A DNA stretch of 31,255 nucleotides from Spirochaetales bacterium (GTDB taxonomy: Bacteria > Spirochaetota > Spirochaetia > ARS1246): positions 1 to 31,255 of the forward strand of contig JAFGHN010000288.1 of assembly GCA_016930115.1 (NCBI GenBank), in the 5' to 3' direction. Shown here piece by piece: positions 7,814 through 15,353 of the stretch; the first letter of the stretch is position 1, and every line of letters starts with the position of its first letter. The translations under genes and the position numbers were made by a program. The notes under the pieces were generated by a model. The model worked only from the letters and a program-made list of their open reading frames with translations. It ran no database searches and was not told the DNA's origin.

Positions 7814-8158
7814 ATGGCGGCCTACGTGCTCATCATGGTGCTGTTTCTGGTCGGTTTGTGGGCGGTCCTTGCCAAGCGAAACCTGGCCAAGAAAATCATC
7901 GGTTTGAGCCTCTTGAACACCGCGGTTGTCATCCTTTTTGTATTTGCCGGCGGAAAGGACGCGGAAACCGCCCCGATACTGTTAGGTTCTCCCGGGCTTA
8001 TCGCCGACCCTCTCCCGCAGGCGCTGATGCTTACCGCTATCGTCATCGGCGTCAGTGTGACGGCTCTCGCATTGGGCCTGGTTTATCGCCTCTATCTCAA
8101 GTTCGATACCCTCGATATCCGGCAAATCGAGAAAGCGTTGCATGGACGCGATGAATAG
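7814..8158 (+). CDS. mrpC: Na+/H+ antiporter subunit MrpC/MnhC (NuoK homologue)
   Basis: 114-residue three-helix subunit related to NuoK. It shows the conserved LAKKIIGLSLLNTAVVILFV (about 19-38), a periplasmic loop with DPLPQALMLTAIVIGVSVTALALGL (about 62-86), and a charged C-terminal tail. D-P-x-P-Q-A-L-x-L-T-A-I-V-I is the MrpC signature. The ATG at 7814 lies one base after the mrpB stop. The last 17 bases overlap the start of mrpD. Confidence 0.94.
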   Translation: MAAYVLIMVLFLVGLWAVLAKRNLAKKIIGLSLLNTAVVILFVFAGGKDAETAPILLGSPGLIADPLPQALMLTAIVIGVSVTALALGLVYRLYLKFDTLDIRQIEKALHGRDE

Positions 8159-9950
8159 CGGCGGATCGCACATAGGAATTGTCCTGCTTCTCGTGATTCC
8201 GTTTGCCGGCGGAGTCCTTTGCCTGCTGGAGAAGGGGATGCGGAATTTCCGGATTGCGAGGATCACCGCAGTGCTCGCGGTGAGCGCAGTGACCGCGGTC
8301 GTCTTTGTCTTGTTGCCGGCGGTGTTGCGTACGGAATATCTGGCCTACAGTCTCGGCGCTTTCGGCGGGCCGGTGGGCATCGAGCTTAAGATAGACGGGC
8401 TTGCCTGGATCGGCGCGGCTGTCGGTTCGGTTATCGGTCTTGCCGCTGTGCTGTACTCTATAGGGGAGGGGATCAGCGATCCGTATTACTATACGCTCCT
8501 TCTTATCATGACCGGCGGGATGATCGGCGTGGTAATCACCGATGACCTTTTTACGATGTTTGTCCTCTTCGAAATCGTCGGCGTTGCGGCGTACGTGTTG
8601 ATCGCCTATACCGGGAAGCGCACCGCATTGCTCGCCGCGCTGCGCTACCTGATCCTGAGCAGCATCGCGATGGCTGTCTATCTGTTCGGCGTATTCGCCC
8701 TGTACCAGGAGACCGGATTTTTGTCGATGACCCGGCTCAAGACGGTTGTCGGTGATATCGACCAGCGTACCGTTCGGCTTGTGCTTGCCGCGCTCTTTAC
8801 CGGCATCGCGACACGGGCCGCGCTTGTGCCCTTTCACGCCTGGTTACCCGAAGCCCACGCGGCGGCGCCCCACGCCATCTCGGCGCTGCTGTCAGGCTCG
8901 ATGGTGAAAGTGTCGTTTATTGCAGTGTGGCGCGTGGTGGCACTTCTCGATACCGGTTCTTACCGGAGGATACTTCTCTGGCTTGGAGCGGCGATGGCAC
9001 TGGCAGCCGTGGCCAGGGCGCTCTGTCAGTCGGACGCAAAGAAACTCCTCGCGTGGCACACCGTTTCACAGATGGGATTCATCGTTGCCGCCTTTGGCGC
9101 CGGAACTCCCGGGTCGCAAAGCGCCGCCGTCTATTATGTTGTCGCCCATGCCTTGTTCAAGGCGCTCCTCTTCCTGGTTGTAGGTGCAACCATCACCGCC
9201 GGAGGTGAGCGTGACGTGTATCGCGCCTCCGGTTATATGCGGACTTATCCGGGTTTGTTTGTGCTCTTTCTCTTGGGCGCTTTTTCGATATGCGGCATCC
9301 CCCCACTCAACGGCTTTGCGGCCAAAAAGCTCGTCCTGCAGAGCCTTGATTCCGGATCGGCTCGCGTCGTCTATGCTTTATTGTGGGCGACCGCGGTTGG
9401 CACCGCCGCTTCCTTTATCAAACTTTCGGCGATCTTCTGGCGCCGGCCGCCGGGTGAGGCGCGCGGGCGGCCGGAAGCAGCGCCTGGCGCGGCGGGTGAG
9501 GCGCGCGGGCGGCCGGAAGAAGTGTCTGGGCCGCCGGGTGAGGTGCGCGGGCGGCCGGAAAAAGCGGCCGGGGCGGCGGGTGACGCGCCCGAGAGCCCGG
9601 ACCGGCGGCACATTCCCGTCCTGGTTTATGTCTCCGCGGGCATTCTTGCCGCACTGTGCATCGCCACCGGCGTCAACCCGGGATTCTGGCAAGGCCTGTT
9701 GTCTGCCCTTCTCCACGGTCATTCGGCGGCCGCCGGCGTATCGGTTTCGCCGGTGTATACGCTATCGGGTATCATCGAAAGCATTGGCGCGCTCGCCCTC
9801 GGCGCGGTGTTGTACCTGGCGCTGCGCACGCGGCGCGGCCGGCTGGTCACGGCAAGAATCAAAAACGTTACGGTCTCGTTTGACGGCGCCGCGATTTTGG
9901 TGGTTCTGGGCTTTGTTGCACTTGGCGGACTCGCGTTTCTCGGTTCATAA
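8142..9950 (+). CDS. mrpD: Na+/H+ antiporter subunit MrpD-like (NuoL/M/N family, MbhH-like) with repeat-bearing loop
   Basis: The ion-translocating subunit, 602 residues, about 14 membrane helices. Recognisable elements are Glu144 in FVLFEIVGVAAYVLIAY (TM5), the PFHAWLPEAHAAAP loop (230-243), Lys256 in SGSMVKVSF (TM8), Lys340 in AHALFKALLFL and the SICGIPPLNGF block (382-392). The usual TM7 Lys before AAL.PFH.WLP is Arg225 here. Residues 437 to about 487 form a Pro/Gly/Arg-rich tandem repeat in the loop after SFIKLSAIFWRR, lengthening a loop that is normally short. ATG 8142 is used; ATG 8151 is equally possible. It is the only large antiporter-type subunit in the operon; no MrpA- or hydrogenase-like gene follows. 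Confidence 0.92.
   Translation: MDAMNSGGSHIGIVLLLVIPFAGGVLCLLEKGMRNFRIARITAVLAVSAVTAVVFVLLPAVLRTEYLAYSLGAFGGPVGIELKIDGLAWIGAAVGSVIGLAAVLYSIGEGISDPYYYTLLLIMTGGMIGVVITDDLFTMFVLFEIVGVAAYVLIAYTGKRTALLAALRYLILSSIAMAVYLFGVFALYQETGFLSMTRLKTVVGDIDQRTVRLVLAALFTGIATRAALVPFHAWLPEAHAAAPHAISALLSGSMVKVSFIAVWRVVALLDTGSYRRILLWLGAAMALAAVARALCQSDAKKLLAWHTVSQMGFIVAAFGAGTPGSQSAAVYYVVAHALFKALLFLVVGATITAGGERDVYRASGYMRTYPGLFVLFLLGAFSICGIPPLNGFAAKKLVLQSLDSGSARVVYALLWATAVGTAASFIKLSAIFWRRPPGEARGRPEAAPGAAGEARGRPEEVSGPPGEVRGRPEKAAGAAGDAPESPDRRHIPVLVYVSAGILAALCIATGVNPGFWQGLLSALLHGHSAAAGVSVSPVYTLSGIIESIGALALGAVLYLALRTRRGRLVTARIKNVTVSFDGAAILVVLGFVALGGLAFLGS
9443..9602 (+). repeat. Three 42-bp tandem repeats plus degenerate fourth, palindromic, inside mrpD
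   Basis: Units 9450-9491, 9492-9533 and 9534-9575 encode PGEARGRPEAAPGA, AGEARGRPEEVSGP and PGEVRGRPEKAAGA; a decayed fourth (AGDAPESPD) ends about 9602. The DNA is extremely GC-rich. Its first unit is bounded by the 9-bp inverted repeat CCGGCCGCC (9443-9451) and GGCGGCCGG (9466-9474), so each unit can form a stable hairpin. The repeat keeps the mrpD frame. It looks like a REP-type or replication-slippage array inserted into a permissive cytoplasmic loop. Confidence 0.9.
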
Positions 9951-9953
9951 CGG

Positions 9954-9972
9954 GGAGTCGTATCGAGACTCC
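9954..9972 (+). terminator. Weak hairpin after mrpD
   Basis: GGAGTC (9954-9959) and GACTCC (9967-9972) form a 6-bp stem with a 7-nt loop, starting four bases after the mrpD stop codon. No T-run follows directly, so intrinsic termination is uncertain. The rest of 9951-10116 is AT-rich upstream sequence of the helicase gene, with no clear promoter. Confidence 0.3.
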
Positions 9973-10116
9973 TGCCCGACGCGGTCATCTTTTTATTCAG
10001 CGGAAGACTTTCATAAATCAGGCTTTTTACTGGATTTATTTCAGAAAAAGGCACATATTAGTGGCCTATAGACAAAAACATTCGCTGCCTGGAAAACAGC
10101 AGGAGTACATTTTTAA

Positions 10117-11301
10117 GTGACATTCAATGAATTTTCTCTCGATCCGCGCATACAAGGTGGTATAAAAAACGCCGGGTACGTGACGCCAACGCCAATTCAG
10201 GAAAAGGCGATACCACTGGTCCTTCAGGGCCTGGACATACTTGGCATGGCCCAGACCGGCACCGGGAAGACCGCAGCTTTCATACTGCCTATTCTCCAGA
10301 AGTTATTAAACGGGCCAAGAAACCGCGTTCGCGCCCTTATCCTTGCCCCGACGAGAGAGCTCGCCGAGCAGATATACCAGGCCGCCGTTGAGCTCGGCGG
10401 AAGGACGGGAATTCGGAGCGCTTCGATATATGGCGGAGTGAGCAAGAATCCCCAGCTGACGGCAATAAAACGTGGTGCCCAGATCATCGTGGCATGCCCG
10501 GGGCGTCTTCTCGACCACCTGGGCGAAAGGGCTATCGATCTCTCACAGGTTGAAATGCTTGTCCTCGACGAGGCCGACCGTATGTGCGACATGGGTTTTC
10601 TCCCGGACATACGGCGCATTCTCTCCTATCTACCCCGGAAGAGGCAGACGCTTTTTTTCTCGGCAACCATGCCCAAGGAGATTCGAAGCCTGGCGGACAG
10701 CATCCTGAAGAATCCACAGACAGTTCAAATCGGGATAACTGCCCCCGCGGAAACGGTCTCCCATGCCCTCTACCCGGTTTCCGGCGAATTGAAAAAGCCC
10801 CTCCTCTTCGCCATCCTTGAGAAGACCGCGACCGGGCGGGTGCTGATCTTCACCCGCACCAAACACAGGGCGAAGAGCCTGGCGGCCCAGCTTTCACAGA
10901 GGAATTATCGTGTGGCGGCGCTCCAGGGAAACATGTCCCAGAACCGTAGACAGGATTCCATCAACGGATTCCGGAGCGGGAAATATGACATGCTCGTCGC
11001 AACCGATATCGCCGCGCGGGGTATCGACGTTTCCGAGATCACTCACGTCATCAATTACGATATGCCCGATACGGTAGATGCCTACACCCATCGGATTGGC
11101 CGGACCGGAAGGGCGCTCCTGACCGGTGAAGCCTTCACTTTGGTGGTCAAGGAGGATGCGCCGGTTGTGCGGGACATCGAAAAAGTGCTCGGGGCGCCGA
11201 TTGAGAGGAGAAGCCTCGCCGATTTCGATTACGGCGTTTCCGCCCCCGTGGCGCAGTCCACCGGGAAACGACTTGCGCCTCGCCGTGGCCGCCGTTATTG
11301 A
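10117..11301 (+). CDS. DEAD-box ATP-dependent RNA helicase (RhlE-like)
   Basis: Cytoplasmic RNA helicase for RNA or ribosome remodelling, 394 residues, a nearly bare helicase core. Motifs in order: Q motif PTPIQEKAIP (24-33), motif I AQTGTGKT (45-52), Ia PTRELAEQ (78-85), Ib CPGRLLD with Cys instead of the usual Thr (127-133), II DEAD (151-154), III SAT (182-184), then LIFTRTKHRAK, ATDIAARGIDV and HRIGRTGR. A short basic tail RGRRY replaces the long C-terminal extension found in some relatives. The start is GTG 10117 with AGGAG eleven bases upstream. It stands alone between the antiporter operon and the CoA-transferase operon. Confidence 0.95.
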   Translation: MTFNEFSLDPRIQGGIKNAGYVTPTPIQEKAIPLVLQGLDILGMAQTGTGKTAAFILPILQKLLNGPRNRVRALILAPTRELAEQIYQAAVELGGRTGIRSASIYGGVSKNPQLTAIKRGAQIIVACPGRLLDHLGERAIDLSQVEMLVLDEADRMCDMGFLPDIRRILSYLPRKRQTLFFSATMPKEIRSLADSILKNPQTVQIGITAPAETVSHALYPVSGELKKPLLFAILEKTATGRVLIFTRTKHRAKSLAAQLSQRNYRVAALQGNMSQNRRQDSINGFRSGKYDMLVATDIAARGIDVSEITHVINYDMPDTVDAYTHRIGRTGRALLTGEAFTLVVKEDAPVVRDIEKVLGAPIERRSLADFDYGVSAPVAQSTGKRLAPRRGRRY

Positions 11302-11348
11302 AACGCGGAACGGGAACCACGAGAGGCAGGCAGGCAGGCGTCGCTTCA

Positions 11349-11377
11349 TTGACCGGTCGCGGTTCGTTTTGTATGCT
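11349..11377 (+). promoter_or_regulatory. Sigma70-like promoter of the CoA-transferase/thiolase operon
   Basis: TTGACC (11349-11354, 5/6) and TATGCT (11372-11377, 4/6) are separated by exactly 17 bp. The -10 ends only eight bases before the ATG of the CoA-transferase gene, which has no Shine-Dalgarno, so the mRNA would be leaderless or nearly so. Just upstream (about 11324-11339) is a GGCA tandem tract. Confidence 0.6.
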
Positions 11378-11385
11378 TTCGGGCT

Positions 11386-12396
11386 ATGAACGAACCGACA
11401 TCAGGCACCGGCCCTCTGTTCACCAATCCGTCCGCTGACGAGGCCCGCGCCTTCTACAGGGAAAAATCGAGACGGCTCACCGACAAAATCATGTCCGTTA
11501 AGGATGCGGTCACGAGATTCGTCAATGACGGCGACTATCTGGCATCAGGCGGGTTCGGCACCAACCGCATCTCGACGGCGGTCATGCATGAGATCGTGAG
11601 ACAGAAAAAGCGTAACCTCATGTTTGCCGGGCATACGACGACCCATGATTTCCAGATCCTCTGTGCGGGTAACCGTAACGGGGAGAAGCTCCTTTCGCGG
11701 GTTGATTCGGCCTACATCGTCGGGCTTGAGGCCCGCGGGTTGTCTCCGCAGGCCCGGCGGGTCATGCAGAGCGGTGAGGTCGAGATATGCGAGTGGAGCA
11801 ACTATGCCATGGCAGTGCGGCTCAGAGCCGCGGTCATGGGGCTGCCGTATCTACCCACCCGCTGCCTTCTGGGGACCGACACCTTCGCGCGCAGCGCCGC
11901 CAAGATGGTCGAGTGCCCGTTTACGCACACCAGGCTCGCCGCAGTGCCCGCGCTCTATCCCGATGTGTCGGCCATTCATGTACATGAGAGCGATCGGTTT
12001 GGTAACTGTAGAATCCACGGCATAACAATCGCGGATTTCGATCTTGCGCGGGCGTCGAAACGCCTGATCATCACCACAGAACGTATTATTTCAAACGATG
12101 AAATCAGGAACCGGCCTGATGCCACCACTATTCCGGCTTACTGCGTTGATGCCGTCTGCGAAGTCCGCTACGGGTCTTATCCGGGAAATATGCCGGGAGA
12201 GTATTTTTCCGATGAGCGGCATCTCAAGGAATGGCTCACCGTCGAAAGAGATGAGCAAGCCTATGATGCATTCCTGCAGAAGTACATCCACGGAGTCGCA
12301 AGCTTTGAACAGTACGTGGAGCTTTGCGGCGGGAAAAAGCGGATTGAGGAACTACGCGCCGAGGAGCTGCTGGAAAAGAGGGGAAAGGGTGCATGA
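11386..12396 (+). CDS. CoA-transferase subunit A (glutaconate CoA-transferase GctA-like)
   Basis: Alpha subunit of a heterodimeric family I CoA-transferase, which moves CoA between a short-chain or keto acid and acetyl-/acyl-CoA. It has 336 residues. The family core starts near residue 36 with IMSVKDAVTRFVNDGDYLASGGFGTNR, the G-G-F nucleotide-loop region. Other matches are MGLPYLPTRCLLGTD (about 151-165), AIHVHESDRFGNCRIHG (about 196-212) and TERIISNDEI. An N-terminal extension of about 35 residues precedes the core. ATG 11386 has no ribosome-binding site but sits directly after a promoter-like -10. It overlaps subunit B by ATGA. The substrate is not deducible; a 3-keto or dicarboxylic acid is likely given the downstream thiolase. 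Confidence 0.87.
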   Translation: MNEPTSGTGPLFTNPSADEARAFYREKSRRLTDKIMSVKDAVTRFVNDGDYLASGGFGTNRISTAVMHEIVRQKKRNLMFAGHTTTHDFQILCAGNRNGEKLLSRVDSAYIVGLEARGLSPQARRVMQSGEVEICEWSNYAMAVRLRAAVMGLPYLPTRCLLGTDTFARSAAKMVECPFTHTRLAAVPALYPDVSAIHVHESDRFGNCRIHGITIADFDLARASKRLIITTERIISNDEIRNRPDATTIPAYCVDAVCEVRYGSYPGNMPGEYFSDERHLKEWLTVERDEQAYDAFLQKYIHGVASFEQYVELCGGKKRIEELRAEELLEKRGKGA

Positions 12397-13160
12397 AAGA
12401 GTACAACGCCATGGAATTGATGATCTGCGTCGCTTCCCGTCTGCTGGAAGACGGCTCGACGGTCGGCGTGGGGACGGGGGCGCCGTGCGCGGCCGCGATG
12501 CTCGCGCAAAAAACCCACGCCCCGGACCTGTTCATCCTCTTTGAAGCCGGCGGGCTCGCGCCGCAGCTTCCTATGATGCCCATCTCGGTTGGGGACTCAC
12601 GCACCTTTCATCGCGCGATCATGGCGACGAGCATGGGTGATATCATGGAGGCCTGCCAGCGGGGCATGGTGGACTACACCTTCCTGGGTGGTGCCCAGAT
12701 CGACGCGTACGGGAACCTGAACTCGACGGTGGTAGGCCCCTATGAAAAGCCAAGTGTGAGGTTCCCCGGGTCCGGCGGCGCCAACGATTTCGCGAGTTTT
12801 TGCTGGCGTACCATGGTGATTACAAACCATGATGCAAAGCGTTTTGTCGAAAAGGTGGATTTTCTTACCACACCCGGTTACTTGACCGGACCCGGCGCCC
12901 GCGAGGAAGCTGGGCTTCCACGGGATTCCGGGCCCTACAGGGTCATTACCGACCTTGGCGTTATGGGGTTCAACACGGAAACGAAACGGATGCAGGTGGA
13001 AAGCATCCATCCCGGCGTTACTTTCGAGATGATACAGCGGAACACCGGCTTTGAAATACGAAAGGCCGAACACATCGGAGAAACAGATGTCCCGAGTGAG
13101 ATGGAGCTGCGGATACTCAGGGAAGAGGTGGATCCGCTGGGCTACGTGATAAACAGGTAA
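12393..13160 (+). CDS. CoA-transferase subunit B (GctB-like)
   Basis: Beta subunit of the heterodimeric CoA-transferase, 255 residues. The family I catalytic glutamate is probably Glu51 in ILFEAGGLAP, which occupies the position of the E-[SNA]-G active-site motif. Other matches are GVGTGAPCAAAMLA (25-38), FLGGAQIDAYGNLNST (about 96-111), GSGGANDFAS (about 126-135) and the C-terminal RVITDLGVMGF block. It overlaps subunit A by ATGA and is followed five bases later by the thiolase, so the three form one transcription unit for activation and thiolytic cleavage of a keto acid. Confidence 0.88.
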   Translation: MKEYNAMELMICVASRLLEDGSTVGVGTGAPCAAAMLAQKTHAPDLFILFEAGGLAPQLPMMPISVGDSRTFHRAIMATSMGDIMEACQRGMVDYTFLGGAQIDAYGNLNSTVVGPYEKPSVRFPGSGGANDFASFCWRTMVITNHDAKRFVEKVDFLTTPGYLTGPGAREEAGLPRDSGPYRVITDLGVMGFNTETKRMQVESIHPGVTFEMIQRNTGFEIRKAEHIGETDVPSEMELRILREEVDPLGYVINR

Positions 13161-13165
13161 ATCGA

Positions 13166-14347
13166 ATGAAAGAAGTAGTGATAGCCGGCCCGGTACGAAC
13201 AGCCATCGGCAGTTTCGGCGGTGCCCTGACAACCGTCCCGGCGGTTGAATTGGGACGGATCGTCATACGTGAGACCCTGCGGCGGGCGGGAATAGCGGCC
13301 CAAGACGTTGATGAGGTTATCATGGGGAATGTGCTCCAGGCGGGTCTCGGCTCGAATACCGCACGCCAGGCGGCGTTGCTCGCAGAGCTGCCTGTCACCA
13401 CCCCTGCGTATACCGTGAACAAAGTGTGTGCGTCAGGCATGAAGGCTATTACCCTTGGTGCGCTCTCAATCGCAGCCGGGGAAGCCGACATAATCGTCGC
13501 CGGCGGTATCGAAAACATGAGCTCGGCGCCGTACTCACTGCCAAATTTGCGGTGGGGGCAGCGGCTTGGTGATGGAGAGGCTGTCGATATTATCATCCGT
13601 GATGCGCTTTCCGATCCTCTCGATGGTTGTCACATGGGAATAACCGCGGAAAACCTCGCCGAAGAGTACTCCATCAGCCGAGAAACACAGGACGCGTTCG
13701 CCGTAGAATCGCAGCGAAAGACCGCACAGGCACTAGATTCAAAGGCTTTTGAAGACGAGATCGTAACTGTACCGATTCCCCGGCGCAAATCGGATCCTTT
13801 GCAGTTTCGTGTTGACGAGTTCCCGCGCCCGGGAACGACGCTTGAGGGTCTCGCAAAGTTAAAACCCGCATTCAAGAGCGACGGGGCGGTGACCGCCGGC
13901 AATTCCTCCGGTATCAACGACGGCGCCGCCGCCGTGGTGCTCTTGAACGCCGATGAGGCGGAGGCGCGTGGTATCAGGCCGGTAGCCCGGATAGTAAGCT
14001 TCGCCTCAGCCGCGGTCGAACCGATGCGCATGGGAATGGGGCCGGTCCCGGCGACGCGCAAGGCGCTCGATCATGCCGGTTTAGCGCTTTCAGATATCGA
14101 CGTGATTGAGCTGAACGAAGCCTTTGCCGCGCAATCGATTGCGGTGCTCAGAGAGCTTGATCTGGATCCCGCAAAGGTGAATCTCAACGGAGGGGCGATA
14201 TCCCTTGGCCATCCCGTTGGTGCGACGGGTGCGCGTATCCTGGTAACACTGCTCAATATCATGGAAAAGCGGAATTACCGCCTTGGCCTGGCGACGCTCT
14301 GCATCGGCGGCGGCCAGGGGATGGCGCTTATTGTGGAACGGACGTAA
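13166..14347 (+). CDS. Thiolase / acetyl-CoA acetyltransferase
   Basis: Thiolase that cleaves 3-ketoacyl-CoA to acetyl-CoA and a shortened acyl-CoA, or condenses two acetyl-CoA. It has 393 residues, the normal length. The nucleophile is Cys88 in VNKVCASGMKAI, with His349 in LNGGAISLGHPVGATGAR and Cys379 in LCIGGGQGMALI completing the catalytic triad. NMSSAPY (about 117-123) and GNSSGINDGAA blocks are also typical. ATG 13166 lies five bases after the CoA-transferase B stop. Last gene of the operon; a perfect hairpin follows within nine bases of the stop. Biosynthetic and degradative subtypes cannot be told apart from sequence alone. Confidence 0.95.
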   Translation: MKEVVIAGPVRTAIGSFGGALTTVPAVELGRIVIRETLRRAGIAAQDVDEVIMGNVLQAGLGSNTARQAALLAELPVTTPAYTVNKVCASGMKAITLGALSIAAGEADIIVAGGIENMSSAPYSLPNLRWGQRLGDGEAVDIIIRDALSDPLDGCHMGITAENLAEEYSISRETQDAFAVESQRKTAQALDSKAFEDEIVTVPIPRRKSDPLQFRVDEFPRPGTTLEGLAKLKPAFKSDGAVTAGNSSGINDGAAAVVLLNADEAEARGIRPVARIVSFASAAVEPMRMGMGPVPATRKALDHAGLALSDIDVIELNEAFAAQSIAVLRELDLDPAKVNLNGGAISLGHPVGATGARILVTLLNIMEKRNYRLGLATLCIGGGQGMALIVERT

Positions 14348-14376
14348 AAAAAACCGGCAGCGAAAATCGCTGCCGG
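14346..14376 (-). terminator. Perfect 10-bp hairpin with T-tract on the minus strand, after thiolase
   Basis: CCGGCAGCGA (14354-14363) and TCGCTGCCGG (14367-14376) pair perfectly around a 3-nt loop. The eight A residues at 14346-14353 make this an ideal intrinsic terminator for minus-strand transcription. On the plus strand no T-run follows, so it would terminate the thiolase operon less well but could stabilise its 3' end. No minus-strand gene ends here. Confidence 0.7.
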
Positions 14377-14399
14377 TAACTTTGTAAGGAGGAAGAGTA

Positions 14400-14465
14400 A
14401 TGAAAACTTCCTTGAGTAATATACTAATAAATCACGGAATCGTCACAACAAAAATCGAACATTGA
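14400..14465 (+). CDS. Possible 21-codon small ORF or leader peptide with perfect Shine-Dalgarno
   Basis: AAGGAGG (14386-14392) lies seven bases before ATG 14400, the best ribosome-binding site in this region. The ORF encodes 21 residues starting MKTSLSNILI and ending in TGA 14463-14465. The peptide has no recognisable motif. GGAAG (14391-14395) can pair with CTTCC (14407-14411), partly hiding the initiation region. The stop codon overlaps the -35 box of the next gene. It may be a genuine small protein, a regulatory leader, or the remnant 5' end of a lost gene. No codon-bias evidence is possible at this length. Confidence 0.35.
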   Translation: MKTSLSNILINHGIVTTKIEH

Positions 14466-14490
14466 CAAATAAATACGACGCTTATACCAT
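14462..14490 (+). promoter_or_regulatory. Sigma70-like promoter of the SDR gene
   Basis: A perfect TTGACA (14462-14467) and TACCAT (14485-14490, 4/6) are spaced 17 bp apart. The predicted start near 14497 gives a leader of about 11 nt whose first bases are the AAGGA ribosome-binding site (14496-14500). Confidence 0.5.
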
Positions 14491-14507
14491 GCCGCAAGGA
14501 CACAATC

Positions 14508-15338
14508 ATGAGTGAAAGAAAATTAGAAAACAAAACCGCCTGGGTAACCGGTTCCTCCCGGGGTATTGGACGCGTGGTCGCTGATCACCTGGCAAGCCTG
14601 GGGGCGAAGGTGGCCGTTCACGGAACCAGCCCGACCTCAACCAGGGCGTTCAATGAGGCCGAATCGCTTGAAGCGGTTGCCCGTGCCATCGCGGACAACC
14701 ACGGCGGCGATGTTCTGCCGGTGTGGGGAGATCTGACCGACGCGGATACGGTCAAGCAGATCGCGCAGAAAATCAGAGACAGCTTTGGCCGCATAGACAT
14801 TCTCGTCAACTGTGCCGGCGGAGACATCGGTTCGCGCGGTACAGCCGGAGAAAATGCGGGCAAGCCGCCGTCGAACGATGCGATATTCATCTCTTTAGAG
14901 GACATTCGGGCCGTACTCGACAGGAACATCATGACCTGCATCCTGTGCTGCCGCGAGGTTGCGCCCGAGATGATGGAGCGCAGGAGCGGCTGCATCGTCA
15001 ATATCGGAAGCGGGAGCGGATTGTACGGCCACGTCGGGGAGGCTATTTACGGAGTTGCCAAGGCGGCGGTCCATGAGTACACCCGCTGTCTGGCCGCACA
15101 GCTGCGCGCCCACAATGTTCACGCAAACGTGGTGTCGCCGGGCCCGATAATCACTCCCCGTTTTGAGGCCAGCAGGCCGATCGATGAGTCGAAAAAAATC
15201 AAAGACGGCACTCTTGAGCGTTACGGCTGGCCAATCGAGATCGCCAAGACCGTGGCGTTCCTGGTCACCCAGGATTCGTCGTTCATAACGGGGCAAGTAC
15301 TCCGTGTGGACGGCGGTAACCAGATATGGCCCGCCTAG
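14508..15338 (+). CDS. Short-chain dehydrogenase/reductase (SDR)
   Basis: NAD(P)-dependent oxidoreductase of the classical SDR family, 276 residues. The Rossmann motif TGSSRGIG (14-21) is complete. NCAGG (101-105) corresponds to the NNAG structural motif. The catalytic set is Asn140, a Ser in NIGSGSG (168 or 170), Tyr181 and Lys185 in YGVAK. The tail FLVTQDSSFITGQVLRVDGG is the family standard. Residues about 107-124 form a longer, Gly-rich insertion than usual after NCAGG. It follows the CoA-transferase/thiolase operon but has its own promoter, so a 3-hydroxyacyl or keto-acid reductase role is plausible, not proven. It converges on the DUF1847 gene with a 15-bp gap. Confidence 0.93.
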   Translation: MSERKLENKTAWVTGSSRGIGRVVADHLASLGAKVAVHGTSPTSTRAFNEAESLEAVARAIADNHGGDVLPVWGDLTDADTVKQIAQKIRDSFGRIDILVNCAGGDIGSRGTAGENAGKPPSNDAIFISLEDIRAVLDRNIMTCILCCREVAPEMMERRSGCIVNIGSGSGLYGHVGEAIYGVAKAAVHEYTRCLAAQLRAHNVHANVVSPGPIITPRFEASRPIDESKKIKDGTLERYGWPIEIAKTVAFLVTQDSSFITGQVLRVDGGNQIWPA

Positions 15339-15353
15339 GCGCGGCCTCTCGGG

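Noticed and set aside
9371..9722. Long open frames on the minus strand and other plus frames across the mrpD repeat
   Set aside because: They arise from the GC-rich 42-bp repeat and are Arg/Pro-rich low-complexity; the plus-strand mrpD frame is strongly supported by homology on both sides.
11324..11339. GGCA tandem tract as a phase-variation repeat
   Set aside because: Only about three to four copies, intergenic and upstream of the -35; too short to support slippage control.
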